From: Amyloporia xantha
Lineage: Eukaryota; Basidiomycota; Agaricomycetes; Polyporales; Adustoporiaceae
Direction: 5' to 3'
Assembly (NCBI GenBank): GCA_036971615.1
Contig: JAYKKR010000002.1
Location: 3,968,001-4,032,000 of the forward strand
Length of the DNA: 64,000 bases
The first letter of the stretch is position 1. Each line of letters opens with the position of its first letter. A program made the translations under genes and the position numbers. The notes under the pieces are model-generated. The model was not told the origin of the DNA and did not search any database. It saw only the letters and a program-made list of their open reading frames with translations. Below, in pieces: positions 24,328-35,500 of this stretch.

Positions 24328-25200
24328 TCCACCGACGCTCGTCCCGTCCATACTCGCCCCGCCTGTGCTCATTCCACCGACGCTCGTACGATCCCCGCTC
24401 GCCCTGCCCGTGTTCGTTCCACCGACACTCGTACGGTCCCCATTCGTACAGTCCCCGCTCGTCCCGTCCATGCTCGTCCCGCCTGCGCTCGCCCCGCCTA
24501 CGCTCGTCCCATCCATACTCGCCCCGCCCGTGCTCGTTCCACCGACGCTCGTACAATCCCCGCTCGCCCCGCCCGTGTTCGTTCCACCGACGCTCGTACA
24601 GTCCCCGCTCGTCCCGTCCATGCTCGTCCCGCCCACGCTCGTCCCGTCCATGCTCGTCCCGCCCACGCTCGTCCCGTCCATGCTCGTCCCGCCCACGCTC
24701 GTCCCGTCCATGCTCGTCCCGCCCACGCTCGTCCCGTCCATGCTCGTCCCGCCCACGCTCGTCCCGTCCATGCTCGTCCCGCCCACGCTCGTCCCATCCA
24801 TACTCACCCCGCCCGTGCTCGTTCCACCGACGCTCGTATGGTCCCCGCTTGCCCCGCCCATGTTCGTTCCACCGACACTCGTACGATCCCAATTCGTACA
24901 GTCCCCGCTCGTCCTGTCCCCGCTCGCCCTGCACGTCTTCGTCCCGCCTGCGCTCGTCCCGCCCACGCTCGTCCCGTCCATACTCACCCCGCCCGTGTTC
25001 GTTCCACCGACGCTCCCCGCTCGCTCGCTAGCCCCGCTCCCCGCTCGCTTGCCCCCGCCGTCCGCCCGCTTGCCCCATCCCCTCACTCGCCCTGCTCCCC
25101 GTTCGCTTGCCCCACTGCCGCTCCACGCTGCCCACCCCCTGCTTCCACTGCTACCCGCTCACAGCATGCGCGCGCATCCCGCTACCCGCTGCACGCTCTG
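24328..25200 (+). repeat. CGCTCGT minisatellite, right block, with 30-bp perfect tandem
   Basis: Continuation of the array at 21655-21983. At about 24609-24790 a 30-bp unit (made of GCTCGTCCCGTCCAT plus GCTCGTCCCGCCCAC) is repeated about six times without change. Degenerate CCCCGCTCGCTTGCC units follow to about 25200. Long frames on both strands here are repeat artefacts. Confidence 0.85.
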
Positions 25201-25371
25201 ATTTACCTATTATGGTTTTGCTCTAGTGTAACCCATAGACACTCAGTAGCTAATAAAATACATCCATATTTTTTCCAAATTTTTGTGTGTTTTATTGATC
25301 TTAAATGAGTATATGTGCCTAAAAAGCACATTCTACCATATATTACATGACCCTAGACTCACGGATTAGAC

Positions 25372-25557
25372 AGCTACCCGATATAGTAATAAGCCGCGAT
25401 GCCGGGGGGTGCCCTACGGCGAAAGCTAGGAGGCCCCGGAGGGTCCGGAGATACCCCAGGAGCTGATGCACCAGCAGCCAGGGAGAAACGCTGCCTGGTG
25501 CATAAGCGTCCGTAGGCCTATCCGTCAGTTGGTGCACCAGGTATACATAAGTTGGTG
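25372..25557 (-). repeat. Element A right terminal inverted repeat
   Basis: 186 bp, inverted copy of 19286-19471, ending at the GCTTCCG duplication. Confidence 0.9.
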
Positions 25558-28500
25558 GCTTCCGTCAAGCTACAGGTCCAGGTCGCGATCAGTCTTCTCG
25601 ACGGAAAAGCCCGCGAATGGGGCACTCCCTTCCTGGCGGACTACGTAGCTGGCCGAACTCCTTTCGCCACGCGTAAGGCCTTCACCGACGCCTTCACCGC
25701 CCGCTTCGGACATCTCGACGACGCAGCCGCTGCACAAGTCGAGCTCACCAAAATCTGCGCTCGTAACTTGCGCGACTCGAGAACTGCCGCACAGTTTTCC
25801 GCTCAATTCAAGGGTCCGGCGGACCGTTCCGGCTACGGAAAGCTGGAACTCCGTGACAAGTACCTTAGCGGCATCCCCTCGCGCATCTACCGCAAAATTG
25901 AGCTCGAGCCCTTCGATGACTGGGTTAGCGCCGAGAAACGAGTCCTCGCCGTCGAACAGATCCTAGACATAAGCCGCGCGCGCCGTCCAGATCTCAATAT
26001 GTTCACTCGTGGGGGGTCTCGTACGTCACAGGGACGCCAACAAGCCGCCGCTTCTTCCTCTACTATCGCGGCTGTTGGTGACGGAAAATTCAACGGCTCC
26101 TGTTACGGTTGTGGGAAGCCGGGGTATCGTCGGAAGGACTGTCCGTCCTGCAAGGACAAACCTTACACTCCGCGCCAGGGTGTGCGAGCTACGGTTGCTG
26201 CAAGCGCAGCAACGCCAAGCGCTCAGCCCGAACAGGCACAAGTTGTGCAGCAGACACCGGGAGATCTCTCGGCTATGTTAGCATCTGTGTCTGCATTGGC
26301 CAATGAAGTGAAGTCCATGCGGGAGGAATTGGGGCAGTATCGCGCGATGAAAGAGGAGCGTTTTAATTCGGTCCACGCTTGCTGCCGCGCGCTGGGCCCG
26401 TTACGAATCGATTTTCTGTACTACAAGCTGCAAATGTTTACGAAATAGATCACGGTTCTCAACATTTTCACATTCCGATACAGTTAATTGGCGAAAGACG
26501 GCAGAAAGAGGTAATTGCCATGGTGGACAGCGGTGCCACCACAAAGTTTATCCATAAACGATTCATCCAAGAGAACAACGTACGAACACGGAAGTTGGGG
26601 CGCCCCATTCCGCTATACAACATCGATGGATCGCTCAACAAAAACGGAAGCATCACGGACGTAGCTGTGCTACAAATGCAGATAGGAGACCATATCGAGA
26701 AGATGGTATTTACGGTAACAGACATCGGGCCGGAAGACGTCATAATCGGGCTCGATTGGCTTCGCGAGCATAATCCTGATATCGATTGGGAGAGTGGCTC
26801 GTTCAAACTAGATAGGTGTCCTGAGGCGTGTCAAGCCCGAAAGGTTGGCCAGACGGAACAAGCAGCGTCTACGCGTGATACGGGGGACAGGCCCACGGCG
26901 CAGAAACGTTTGCGGAAAGCCAAACGGTCAACCAAGGGTAAGGTACGTAGTAAGGTATCACCTGAGGAGGAACCCGAGTTGGTTCCAACGATCGAATGGA
27001 ATGAAGACGACCTTCTTGAAGCCTGGGAGCGTGGTGTCAACCTCCCTGGTGCTCCACAGCTGTATGTCGCAGCAGGACATACATATTCACAAGTCCTTGC
27101 TGAAGAGGAGTACAAGAAGCGAGAGGTCAAAAGCGTCGAGGAAATGGTACCGGAAAAGTTTCACGAGTTCTTGAAGGTCTTCTCCAAAGAAGCCTCGGAA
27201 CGACTTCCGGAGCATAAGCCTTATGATCATGCTATAGAGCTGATTCCTGACGCAAAAACGTTCCATTCGAGGGTATACCCACTGTCGCACAACGAACAAG
27301 GCGAGTTAGACAAGTTCCTTAAGGAGCAGCTAGCCAAAGGTTATATACGGGAATCGAAGTCGCCCATATCCTCTCCCTTCTTCTTCATCAAAAAGAAGGA
27401 TGGATCACTTTGACCCGTACAGGACTACCGACGGCTTAACGAGATCACGGTCAAAAATCGCTACCCGCTGCCATTGATCTCCGAACTTGTCGACAAACTT
27501 AAAGGCGCCTCGATCTTTACAAAGTTCGACATTCGATGGGGGTATAATAACGTACGGATCAAACTCGGAGACGAATGGAAGGCTGCATTTGTAACTAATC
27601 GAGGGTTGTACGAACCATCGGTTATGTTCTTCGGTCTCACCAATTCTCCTGCGACCTTCCAAGCAATGATGAATGACATCTTCGGAGATCTCATTGCAGA
27701 AGGAAAACTCACGGTCTACCTCGATGACATTCTCATCTTCTCTACAGATAAGCTGGAGCATGAGAAAGTCACCCGTGAGGTACTACATCGCCTTCAGAAA
27801 AACGACCTCTTTCTGAAACTGGAGAAGTGCGAGTGGGACGTTCCTAAAACAGACTACTTAGGCATGATTGTAGGGAATGGTGAAGTGGCGATGGATCCTG
27901 CAAAGATTCGCGGAGTCATGGAGTGGCCCACCCCTCGGAATGTTAAAGACATCCAAAAGTTCCGAGGGTTTGCCAACTTTTATCGTCGCTTCATCAAGGA
28001 TTTTGCAAAGATCACGCAACCCCTTGATCGTCTAACTGGGAACGTGCCCTGGCAGTGGGGTGAGGAAGAGCAGTCTGCATTCGAGGAGCTGAAACGCTGC
28101 TTTAGCACCACACCTGTTTTAGCACTGTATGACCAAGACCGAGAAACGCGGCTAGAGGTAGATGCCTCTGGGTACGCAACCGGTGGCGTACTTTCGCAAA
28201 AGCAGGAAGATGGCAAGTGGCATCCGGTGGCTTACCGATCTCGGGGCATGGATTCTGCCCAGCGTAATTACGAGATCTACGACAAGGAGATGTTAGCGAT
28301 AATCGAAGCTTTGGAGGACTGGCGTCATTACCTCGAGGGTTGTCCCAACACGTTTGAGATCCTTTCGGATCATAAGAACCTCGAGTACTGGCGCACGGCT
28401 CAGCATCTCACACGACGACAAGCGAGATGGGCTCTATATTTGTCCCGCTTCGATTTCACTATCACTCACAAGTCGGGCAAGTCGAATGGAAAGGCTGACA

Positions 28501-30183
28501 CCTTGTCTCGTCGTCCAGACCTCCGGGTTGGAGATGATGATGACAACGTGGATCAGATTGTCCTGAAACCGGAACAGTTCCGCATTTCCTCCACGCAGCG
28601 CGGGCATGCAGCAGTTGTGGCAGATCGATCGCTGCTGAAGCGAATTCGAGAATGTTCGGACAAGGACCGGGAGGTGGCGGATGCCCTGGAAAAGATTCAG
28701 AATCTAGGCCCGCCCCGACTACAGCGTGACTTCACCGAGTGGAATGCCGAGCAAGGGCTTCTACTATTTCGAGGGTGCGTTTACGTCCCGAAAAATGCAG
28801 AGCTTCGGCGGGATATTGTCAAAATCCACCACGACGCACCTGCAGCCGGTCATCCTGGTCGGGCCAAGACCCTCGAGTTGGTATCACGAAACTATTGGTG
28901 GCCGGGAATGTCCAAGTTCGTCAATGAGTACGTAAGCACCTGCGACACGTGCAACCGTACCAAGACATTCCCCGCTAAACCACAGGGGCCGCTCAAACCG
29001 AATGAGATTCCAGAGCGCCCTTGGCAGGTTATTACCACCGATATGATCGTGGGTCTCCCCAAGTCCGATGGATTCGATTCAATCCTGGTCACTGCAGATC
29101 GCTTCACCAAGATGGTACACTTCTCGGCATGTCACGAGACTCTGACTGCTGAGGGTGCGGCGGAACTTTATATACGCGATGTCTTTTCACATCACGGGGC
29201 CCCGGCCAAGGTCATATCAGACCGAGGTCCCCAATTCGCGTCAAAGTATCTGCATGCGATCTATAAAGGGATGAATATCGAACCAGCCATGTCGACTGCC
29301 TTTCACCCTCAGACAGACGGGCAGACCGAGCGGTGGAATCAGGAGATCGAGCAGTATCTTAGGGCTTATGTCAGCCATCGACAGGATGATTGGGCGAAGC
29401 AGTTACCTTTTGCTGAGTTTGCACTGAACAACCGAGTTCACTCTGCAACTGGTTATTCCCCTTTCTTCTTGAACCAGGCGTATAACCCCGATCTCCAAAT
29501 CCGCTTGAACCCCATGTCGAAGGTGCCCGCTGCGGAAGATAGGTTGAAGTTGTTGCAGGAAGTACGGGATGACACACGCGCTGCGCTTGAGCTGTCTGCT
29601 GAGCGTATGAAAACGTACTACGATAGGCATGTGCAGGAGGCACCGGTGTTCGAACCTGGTGACAAGGTGTGGCTGGATGCTCGTAATCTGAGGCTGAAAC
29701 AGCCGAGCAAGAAGCTAAGTCCCAAACGCCTTGGTCCCTTCCCGGTCACACGGAAGATCGGTGATTTAGACTATGAACTGAAGTTGCCCAAGTCGGTGCC
29801 AGTTCATCCGGTCTTCCACGTCTCCTTGCTCAGCAAGCATGCGCGTAGTGAAATCCCGGGTCGAGAACCGGACGAACCGCCACCAATTGAGGTCGAAGGC
29901 GAAGACGAGTACGAAGTTGAGCGAATCAAGGATTCACGTATATTCCGCCGCCAGCTTCAGTACCTGGTCAAATGGAGAGGATACGATGAGTCCCATACGT
30001 CTTGGGAACCAGCGCGTAACGTTGCAAATGCGAAAGAACTCATCGAGACCTTCCATCGTCGACACCCTAGTGCGCCTCGTCGACTCAATGCCGCGGTCTT
30101 CGCTGGCTTGCAGTTCCGCCCACTTCCGGAAGCAATGACTGAAGCACGTTGCCGTTCTGGTTGGGAGATGGGGAAAGGAAGCG

Positions 30184-30357
30184 CAGCTGCTTATGTACTC
30201 CTGGTGCACCAACTGACGGATAGGCCTACGAACGCTTATGCACCAGGCAGCGTTTCTCCCTGGTCGCTGGTGCATCAGCTCCTGGGCTATCTCCGGACCC
30301 TCCGGGGCCTCCTCCCTTTCGCCGTACGCTTCCTTCGGCATTGCGGCTTATTACCAT
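30184..30357 (+). repeat. Element B left terminal inverted repeat
   Basis: 174 bp, inverted match of 39578-39751, starting CAGCTGCTTATGTA after the GGAAGCG duplication. Similar to the element A ends. Confidence 0.92.
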
Positions 30358-30649
30358 ATCGAGTATGTGGGTTATGCTTTCTTACCTCCCTTGCAAATTA
30401 AGCTCACATGACCTTCTGGGAATAGCTCAGTTTGCGTCGCACGTGTTGTTCTACATTCGATTACACTCGATCGTGATCGAGCGTTCAGTATATCGTTAAT
30501 CTCGATGCATAGGTGCAAATTACATATATATTTGGTCATTTGATACATTCTGGAGCATGAAAAAAGCCAGCAAACATCCTACCTCACCCTCCTGATGAAG
30601 GGGCCAAGAATCTTTAGCATAAACAGACCATTCAGCTAGCATTGAAGGC

Positions 30650-33441
30650 TCACCTTTTCTTGGATGGGCCAGCAGATGGTGCGACAGACGTGTGCTTGCG
30701 AGATACAGCGGACGGCGTGGACGACGTGGACGTTGGGGAAGCGCGCTCATCCTCCACCAGCTGAGACAGGACCCAACCAACGTCGTTGACCGCAGCTTCC
30801 CATTCGGTTTTGTGCATGTCAGGGAGCACCGACTGCCACCACACCAGCGAAAGAAGCACGATGAGGAAGCCGTTTTTGCCCGGTTTCTTGAGCACCGCCC
30901 AGCTGCCCGTACCACCCGTCATTGGACGCCCATCGAGGTCGGTCTGCCGCCAATCAGGCTGTATATTCTTCCACCAGGTCCACCACATCTCGGCATAGCC
31001 TCTTTCGCAAGTGATAGGAGGTATCTTCTCGAATGCGCGACGACCGAATTTCGTCCAGTGTGTGACCTGCGGGGGCCGATTCCTGCTGTCGATCCCGTGG
31101 TTCTGCAGAGGTAAGCAATACCCGTCAAATACATGATTGATCGCTTACTGATGTCCGCCATCCATACAGGCGTTCCAAGGCCGTCCACCACGCCACTGCT
31201 CTGTTGAAAGGCTCACCGAGATCACACCCTACCATCCAGCTGAAAGCCTCGTGTACCCAGTCAGGCCAACCGACCGAATTGACATTGATCTCAGGGATCA
31301 AACAGGCGACAGATACCTCGCGGGGTGTGTGGTGTAAAGGCCCTTCTGACGGAGAAGACGATGAGCCCGCACCATGCACCGAGTCGACGTTCGGCCGGTC
31401 AAACGATTCCTCGAGCCCTTCCGTACTGGGCACAATGTCGCGATCTTCAGCAGGCGGCAAAGCGTGCTGCTGCTCAATGTCTTCAGGAGGGGGGTGGGCC
31501 TTCGCAATCTCACCATCTGTGGTGGGCAGCGGCACTTCCAGAGCGGCCGGTGGTGAGGGGGTTTTGTCTCGCCGCAGGCCATCCACGGATTCGACAGGAT
31601 CAGCCGGCACTGAGTCGTTGGGAGGTTGCGAGCCGGCTTCAGAAGCAGACGTCCGACTTGGCCGATTTATGGATGAGGATGGTGCAGGCGAAGCACGGAC
31701 AGAGGAGCGTTCGCCTCGAGGTACATGGGAGCCAATGGAAAGCGACTGCAGGAACGCTTCGTTGGCAGCTATGCTGTTGAGGCGCTCTCTCTCGAATTCG
31801 GGCAAGTCCGCCAAGGACAACAGTTCTGCCTGCCTCTGCGACTCTTCCAGCACCGAGAGCTTCTCGCGCAGAGCTGGCCCCAGATCCAGATCGTCCGGCG
31901 TCACCTGCAGAACTTGGCGCGGCCGCTGTGCATGCGTTGATGCCTCCACATGTCCCAGCGCGACACGCGAGTCCACCTCCTCACCCTCCGATCCATTTCC
32001 CTCACTGCCCATGTCCTCGTCATCTTCCTCGTCGCCGTCACCGCCCTCCTTGTCATAAGAGTTCTCGGGCTCTTCCTCACTCGAACTGTCATCATCCCCG
32101 TCAACCCGAGCCGCCCGCGATCGAGCATGGGTAGCTGCTGCTCTGCCCTTCCCTTTTCGACCAGCCCTACTAGGACCTGCCGAGTCGACCCTACGAGAAC
32201 TTGATGACGATGCCACGGGCGTATTGATTGGCGCAGAGGTGGGTACAGCAGAGGCGGCCCGCGTACTAGAAGCCACTGAACATGACAGTCACATGAGTAC
32301 AGCAACACTCAAGAACAAATGAATGACTTACAGTCGGTTTTGAGAAGGAAGCGCGAGAAAGACGGTACGATGTGATTGAGAAATGTGTGCGAGTCGTCTT
32401 GGGTCCAAGATAAGGGCACTTGGCCAACTGATTTGCCAGAATTGACACTAAGAATCTACGCGTTAGCTTCAAACAGATGGCGGCCGAAAAAGACCATGAA
32501 GACTCACGCTTTAATGAAGAAATTAACCTCTCCGTCCCTCGGCGGCGCACCCACAAGCAACGTGACACAAGTGCCGGTATATTGTCCTATCAGATCCAGC
32601 AAGGGCTGGACAACTTGCACGAGATTCTGGCGGGCACTTTAACAGTTGTTAGACTCCGCAGAGTATCGCTTGAGTACAGCTTACCTTTCCTCGTCCTCCT
32701 CGCTCCCGCTAGCCGCAGGCAGCAGTCCTGCATGGTAGTCATCACATTCTTTCTGATGCTCCTCACGCGCAGCTTGTTCTATCAGGTTCCTCGTCTCGAG
32801 CGGCCGCATTGCGAGCAATTCTCGTGCAATCTGACCTCGGAAATTCAGGGATTGTGACTTAGGCAGCCCTGCAGAGGGCCATCTCTCGTCGTAAACGGCG
32901 TTTACTTCATCGGCATATTTCCCCATGAAGTATTGCCAGGGCGCCTTCATTCTCGGAGGGGGTTCGCGCGCATTTTTGAGGGCAACAAGCACACCCTCCC
33001 ATGGATTTGCGGAGCGACGTGCATGCGTGTTCACGCGATACCGAAAGTAGTTTTTGAGTGTCTACAGTCGATGTTCAGCACATCTCCGGTGAGCCAGAGA
33101 GAGTAACGTACTTCTTGCATGGCTCTCACATACGCTCCCTTCTCCGCCAGCTGCTCCTCCGTTAAATCAGCATCGGCTTGAATGACTGGTTGGTAGGTCG
33201 GGTCATCCGGTTCTGTGTCCAGAGGTAATGGCCAAGGATAACGAGCCCAGTAATCTGCAAATAAAGTCGCCCAGAAGTCTGTACTAGCAGCTTTGCCACG
33301 AGCTCTGGCGGCCTGAAAGTCGGCGAGACGGCTCTGCAGAAAGGTTTCGCGTGAGCCGTGAATCTTGCCTTGATTGCCAGCCTTGCCGCCCTTCTTGGCC
33401 CTTGGACGGCGCGGTCGACTGCTGCAATGAGAAGGGCCCAT
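30650..33441 (-). CDS. KDZ-element accessory protein, function unknown
   Basis: A multi-exon gene reads leftward. Recognisable coding blocks are 33118-33441 (basic N-terminus then FLQSRLADFQAARARG), 32700-33062, about 32340-32640 (GQYTGTCVTLLVGAPP), 31165-32276 (acidic Ser/Glu/Asp-rich low-complexity part, then WPDWVHEAFSWMVGCDLGE and WWTALERLYGWR) and 30650-31100 (MWWTWWKNIQPDWR). The Trp-rich C-terminal blocks recur in many Agaricomycete hypothetical proteins, which I recall near KDZ-type transposases. A Ser/Lys-Arg tail (PSKKR) may be a nuclear signal. The start is uncertain (ATG 33441 or further upstream), and the end may shift to about 30580 if a last intron is used. No enzymatic motif was seen. 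Confidence 0.6.
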
Positions 33442-33571
33442 TGAGGCCAGGGAGGACAATAAACGGGAGCAGCTAGGACGATGGTGGGCACATGCCAGGC
33501 GTTGCCGGCGTAGTCCGAGAATGATCACGTGTTCGCATGTTGACATTCCCGGCGTCTTGTTGACGCCTTTC

Positions 33572-34419
33572 ATGGCTGCCTACACCGACCCCCTCCTCGA
33601 CGCTCTAGCTGGCCTCAACATCGATGATCCACGCCTCATTCCTCGCGGTGTCCGCCTTCCCGGAGAGAAAAACAAAATCTATGTCATTTGGGAAGGCAGG
33701 GAGACTGGTCTCTTCTTGAATTGGTGAGTGTCACGTTTGCGGCGGAACATGTTACTCATCATCTGTCTACAGGGGTACTGTAAAGGCCCTCACCGAAGGA
33801 TGGTCCGGCGCGGCTTACAAGTCTTTTCGCGATTTGCATCAAGCACGGCAAGCGTTTATAGATGGCCCCAAACACGATGTAGCTCTGAATGCCCGTTCCC
33901 CACCGCCCACACCACGTCGCCCTCCCACCACACCAAACACTCAGCCGACGCCTTCACCTCCAGCTGCTCCGCCTTCTCATCCTGCCTCAGACAATGCCCA
34001 GCCTCGATATATACCAGATCCGCGCGCACACCCTGCTCACCGACTTCATCGTTCGCCAAGCCCGACTGTGTCGGATGCTCCTAGCACCGCGGATTCGGCC
34101 ACGTATGAAGCCGCGAGCATCGCCCCGTCAATCACTACACCCGAGGCTAGGCCTCATCGGAGGACGGCTTGGGTCGTTGTACGAGGGATCAAGCCCGGTA
34201 TCTACTTTGACCGGTAAGTCTCCTCGCGCTCCCAGGGTTCCCCCACGCTAACAGGTGAACAGTCTGACAGCTATTGAGCTGCTGGGCGCGAGCGCATCGT
34301 GTAAAATGCGCAAGTTTGATGACGACGCCAGTGCAGGGATATACTTTTCCACTCAGCAGCGGCTTGGTAAGGTAGCTATACTCACTGATGTCGTTGCAGA
34401 CGAGGGTGACAGTGATTAG
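33572..34419 (+). CDS. protein with two RNase H1 N-terminal-like modules
   Basis: Three exons (33572-33723, 33773-34213, 34263-34419) give 249 residues. The first module (IYVIWEGRETGLFLNW, then GAAYKSFRDLHQARQAF) has the signature of the RNase H1 N-terminal/viroplasmin fold: an aromatic-rich G-x-x-x-G-x-[FY] turn followed by KSF and a helix. That fold binds RNA/DNA hybrids or dsRNA. A Pro/Ser/Thr-rich linker follows, then a second, more diverged module (WVVVRGIKPGIYFDR ... CKMRKFDDDASAGIYF). No catalytic RNase H domain is present. Its start lies about 130 bp from the divergent accessory gene, so the two may share a promoter. Role in transposition is inferred only from location. Confidence 0.65.
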
Positions 34420-34566
34420 AGTATCGTAGCCATCAGTTCAGCGGAGGGTCGTATATTTAGACTGCGGACATGTAGATTACGTCAGGCCTCTACAATACAT
34501 GCTGAGTCTCTCGAAACATCGATAGCGAGTGCATAGCGCCGACCACAAGCAAACAAATGGAAATCT

Positions 34567-35239
34567 CTAACTACGCGTCTGGGCCAGCCATACAGCCAGA
34601 CACTGCGGGGACAAACTACAGCCAGCTTCAAGGGCATCCAGCCGGACCTCCACAGCAACAATCTGTGAGCTGATTTTGAAACTGATACCCGTGACGTTGC
34701 GCCAAACGATAGCGATATCAGACTCCCTGAGTGTGCGGAACGCTCGTCGGGCGATCCACGCTTGAATGTCATCTAAAATCTTATCACCCGCGGCAATCCA
34801 ATCAGACTTGCGCGATATCCACGCGTGAAGCTCATCAGTGCCCCGCAGCAGATGGAACTCCTGCCAGAATTCGGCCATTGATTGGTCGATGTTGTCGCTG
34901 TAGCCCCAAGCATCCAGGGCATCGGAAAGCCACGTCGGAACACCATCACGAATGACAATCACCTCGAAAGAACTACGCAAATTAAGTACGAGAGCGGTGA
35001 CCATGGATGCAGCTCTTACCTGTCGATTTCACTGTCGTGTGGCGCATCTAGACTCAGCGGAGGTACTGGCACTGTAGACGGACTTCGGGAGCTACTGGAC
35101 CTTCGAAAAGGAGATGGGAAGCATCGACGTCAGAGATGCTGCTCACAGATGAACCTGGTACTCACTTTTTCTTCCGGTAGTATCGCTGGTTTCGGGCTAT
35201 TCGAGCCGCCTTACGCTCTTCAGGCGCGAGCGAGCGCAT
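34567..35239 (-). CDS. small basic-region protein of KDZ element, unknown
   Basis: ATG at 35239 begins a basic helix (MRSLAPEERKAARIARNQRY, then YRKKK) resembling the DNA-contacting part of a bZIP-like region. After one or two introns whose borders are unclear (between about 35165 and 34990), the main exon encodes FEVIVIRDGVPTWLSDALDAW and ends at TGA 34567. I do not recognise the C-terminal domain. It may be a DNA-binding helper of the transposon; this is inference. Confidence 0.5.
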
Positions 35240-35431
35240 CAAGAGGGGAGGTAGATGAAATCGAAGTACAGTGGACGAAGGCAGATGTGACGAGGTAATA
35301 GTACGAAGCAAAGACGTGTGAGCAGGAGTGCGGTACTAGTCCACGGTTCGCACGTGAGCCATGTTGAAAAAGCAACAGTGTGCACGGACCACCTTACACG
35401 TGAGCCTCAGCAATGTGGAAGGACGGCCTTG

Positions 35432-35488
35432 ATTCGTCTTACATTCGTCTTACATTCGTCTTAAATTCGTCTTACATTCGTCTTAAAA
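35432..35488 (+). repeat. 11-bp tandem repeat
   Basis: About five units of ATTCGTCTTAC or ATTCGTCTTAA lie just past the TET/JBP stop codon. Short and of unknown significance; it may act in 3'-end formation. Confidence 0.75.
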
Positions 35489-35500
35489 TCTATTCGGATT

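Larger units (their letters stand above)
19286..25557. mobile_element. Element A: non-coding KDZ-type transposon filled with GC-rich minisatellites
   Basis: Bounded by 186-bp inverted repeats closely similar to those of KDZ element B and by the 7-bp duplication GCTTCCG (19279-19285, 25558-25564). Ends start CAGCTGCTTATGTA (left) and CACCAACTTATGTA (right, reverse strand). Inside are a purine-biased minisatellite (19640-20620), a middle unique section with an inverted repeat (20668-21562), a CGCTCGTCCCG-type minisatellite (21655-21983, 24328-25200) and nested palindrome FB2. No transposase or other credible gene was found, so it is non-autonomous and probably mobilised by a B-like transposase. 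Confidence 0.82.
18589..26448 (+). pseudogene. Gypsy gag, split by element A
   Basis: Frame 18589-19285 continues at 25565-26448 in the same frame once element A and one GCTTCCG copy are removed. The N-terminal half is Pro/Ser/Thr-rich; the capsid region (RYDGESVVECKRYLAQLSEY, then after the break LDGKAREWGTPF) is typical retrotransposon gag. The zinc knuckle CYGCGKPGYRRKDC has Tyr in place of the ligand His. It ends at TAG 26446-26448, overlapping the pol frame by about 80 bp in the -1 frame. The split by element A makes this copy non-functional. Confidence 0.88.

Noticed and set aside
24085..25308. 407-codon + strand ORF and several long antisense ORFs over the same DNA
   Set aside because: They cover one arm of palindrome FB2 and the CGCTCGT minisatellite; all frames stay open because of repeat composition, and the peptides are simple repeats such as RPVHARPA.
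29371..29643. Antisense ORFs inside pol
   Set aside because: Shadows of the integrase coding frame on the opposite strand.
33572..34419. Possible endogenous caulimovirus because of a viroplasmin-like signature
   Set aside because: The same fold occurs at the N-terminus of cellular RNase H1; the gene is spliced, lies inside a KDZ transposon, and no viral movement, coat or RT gene accompanies it.
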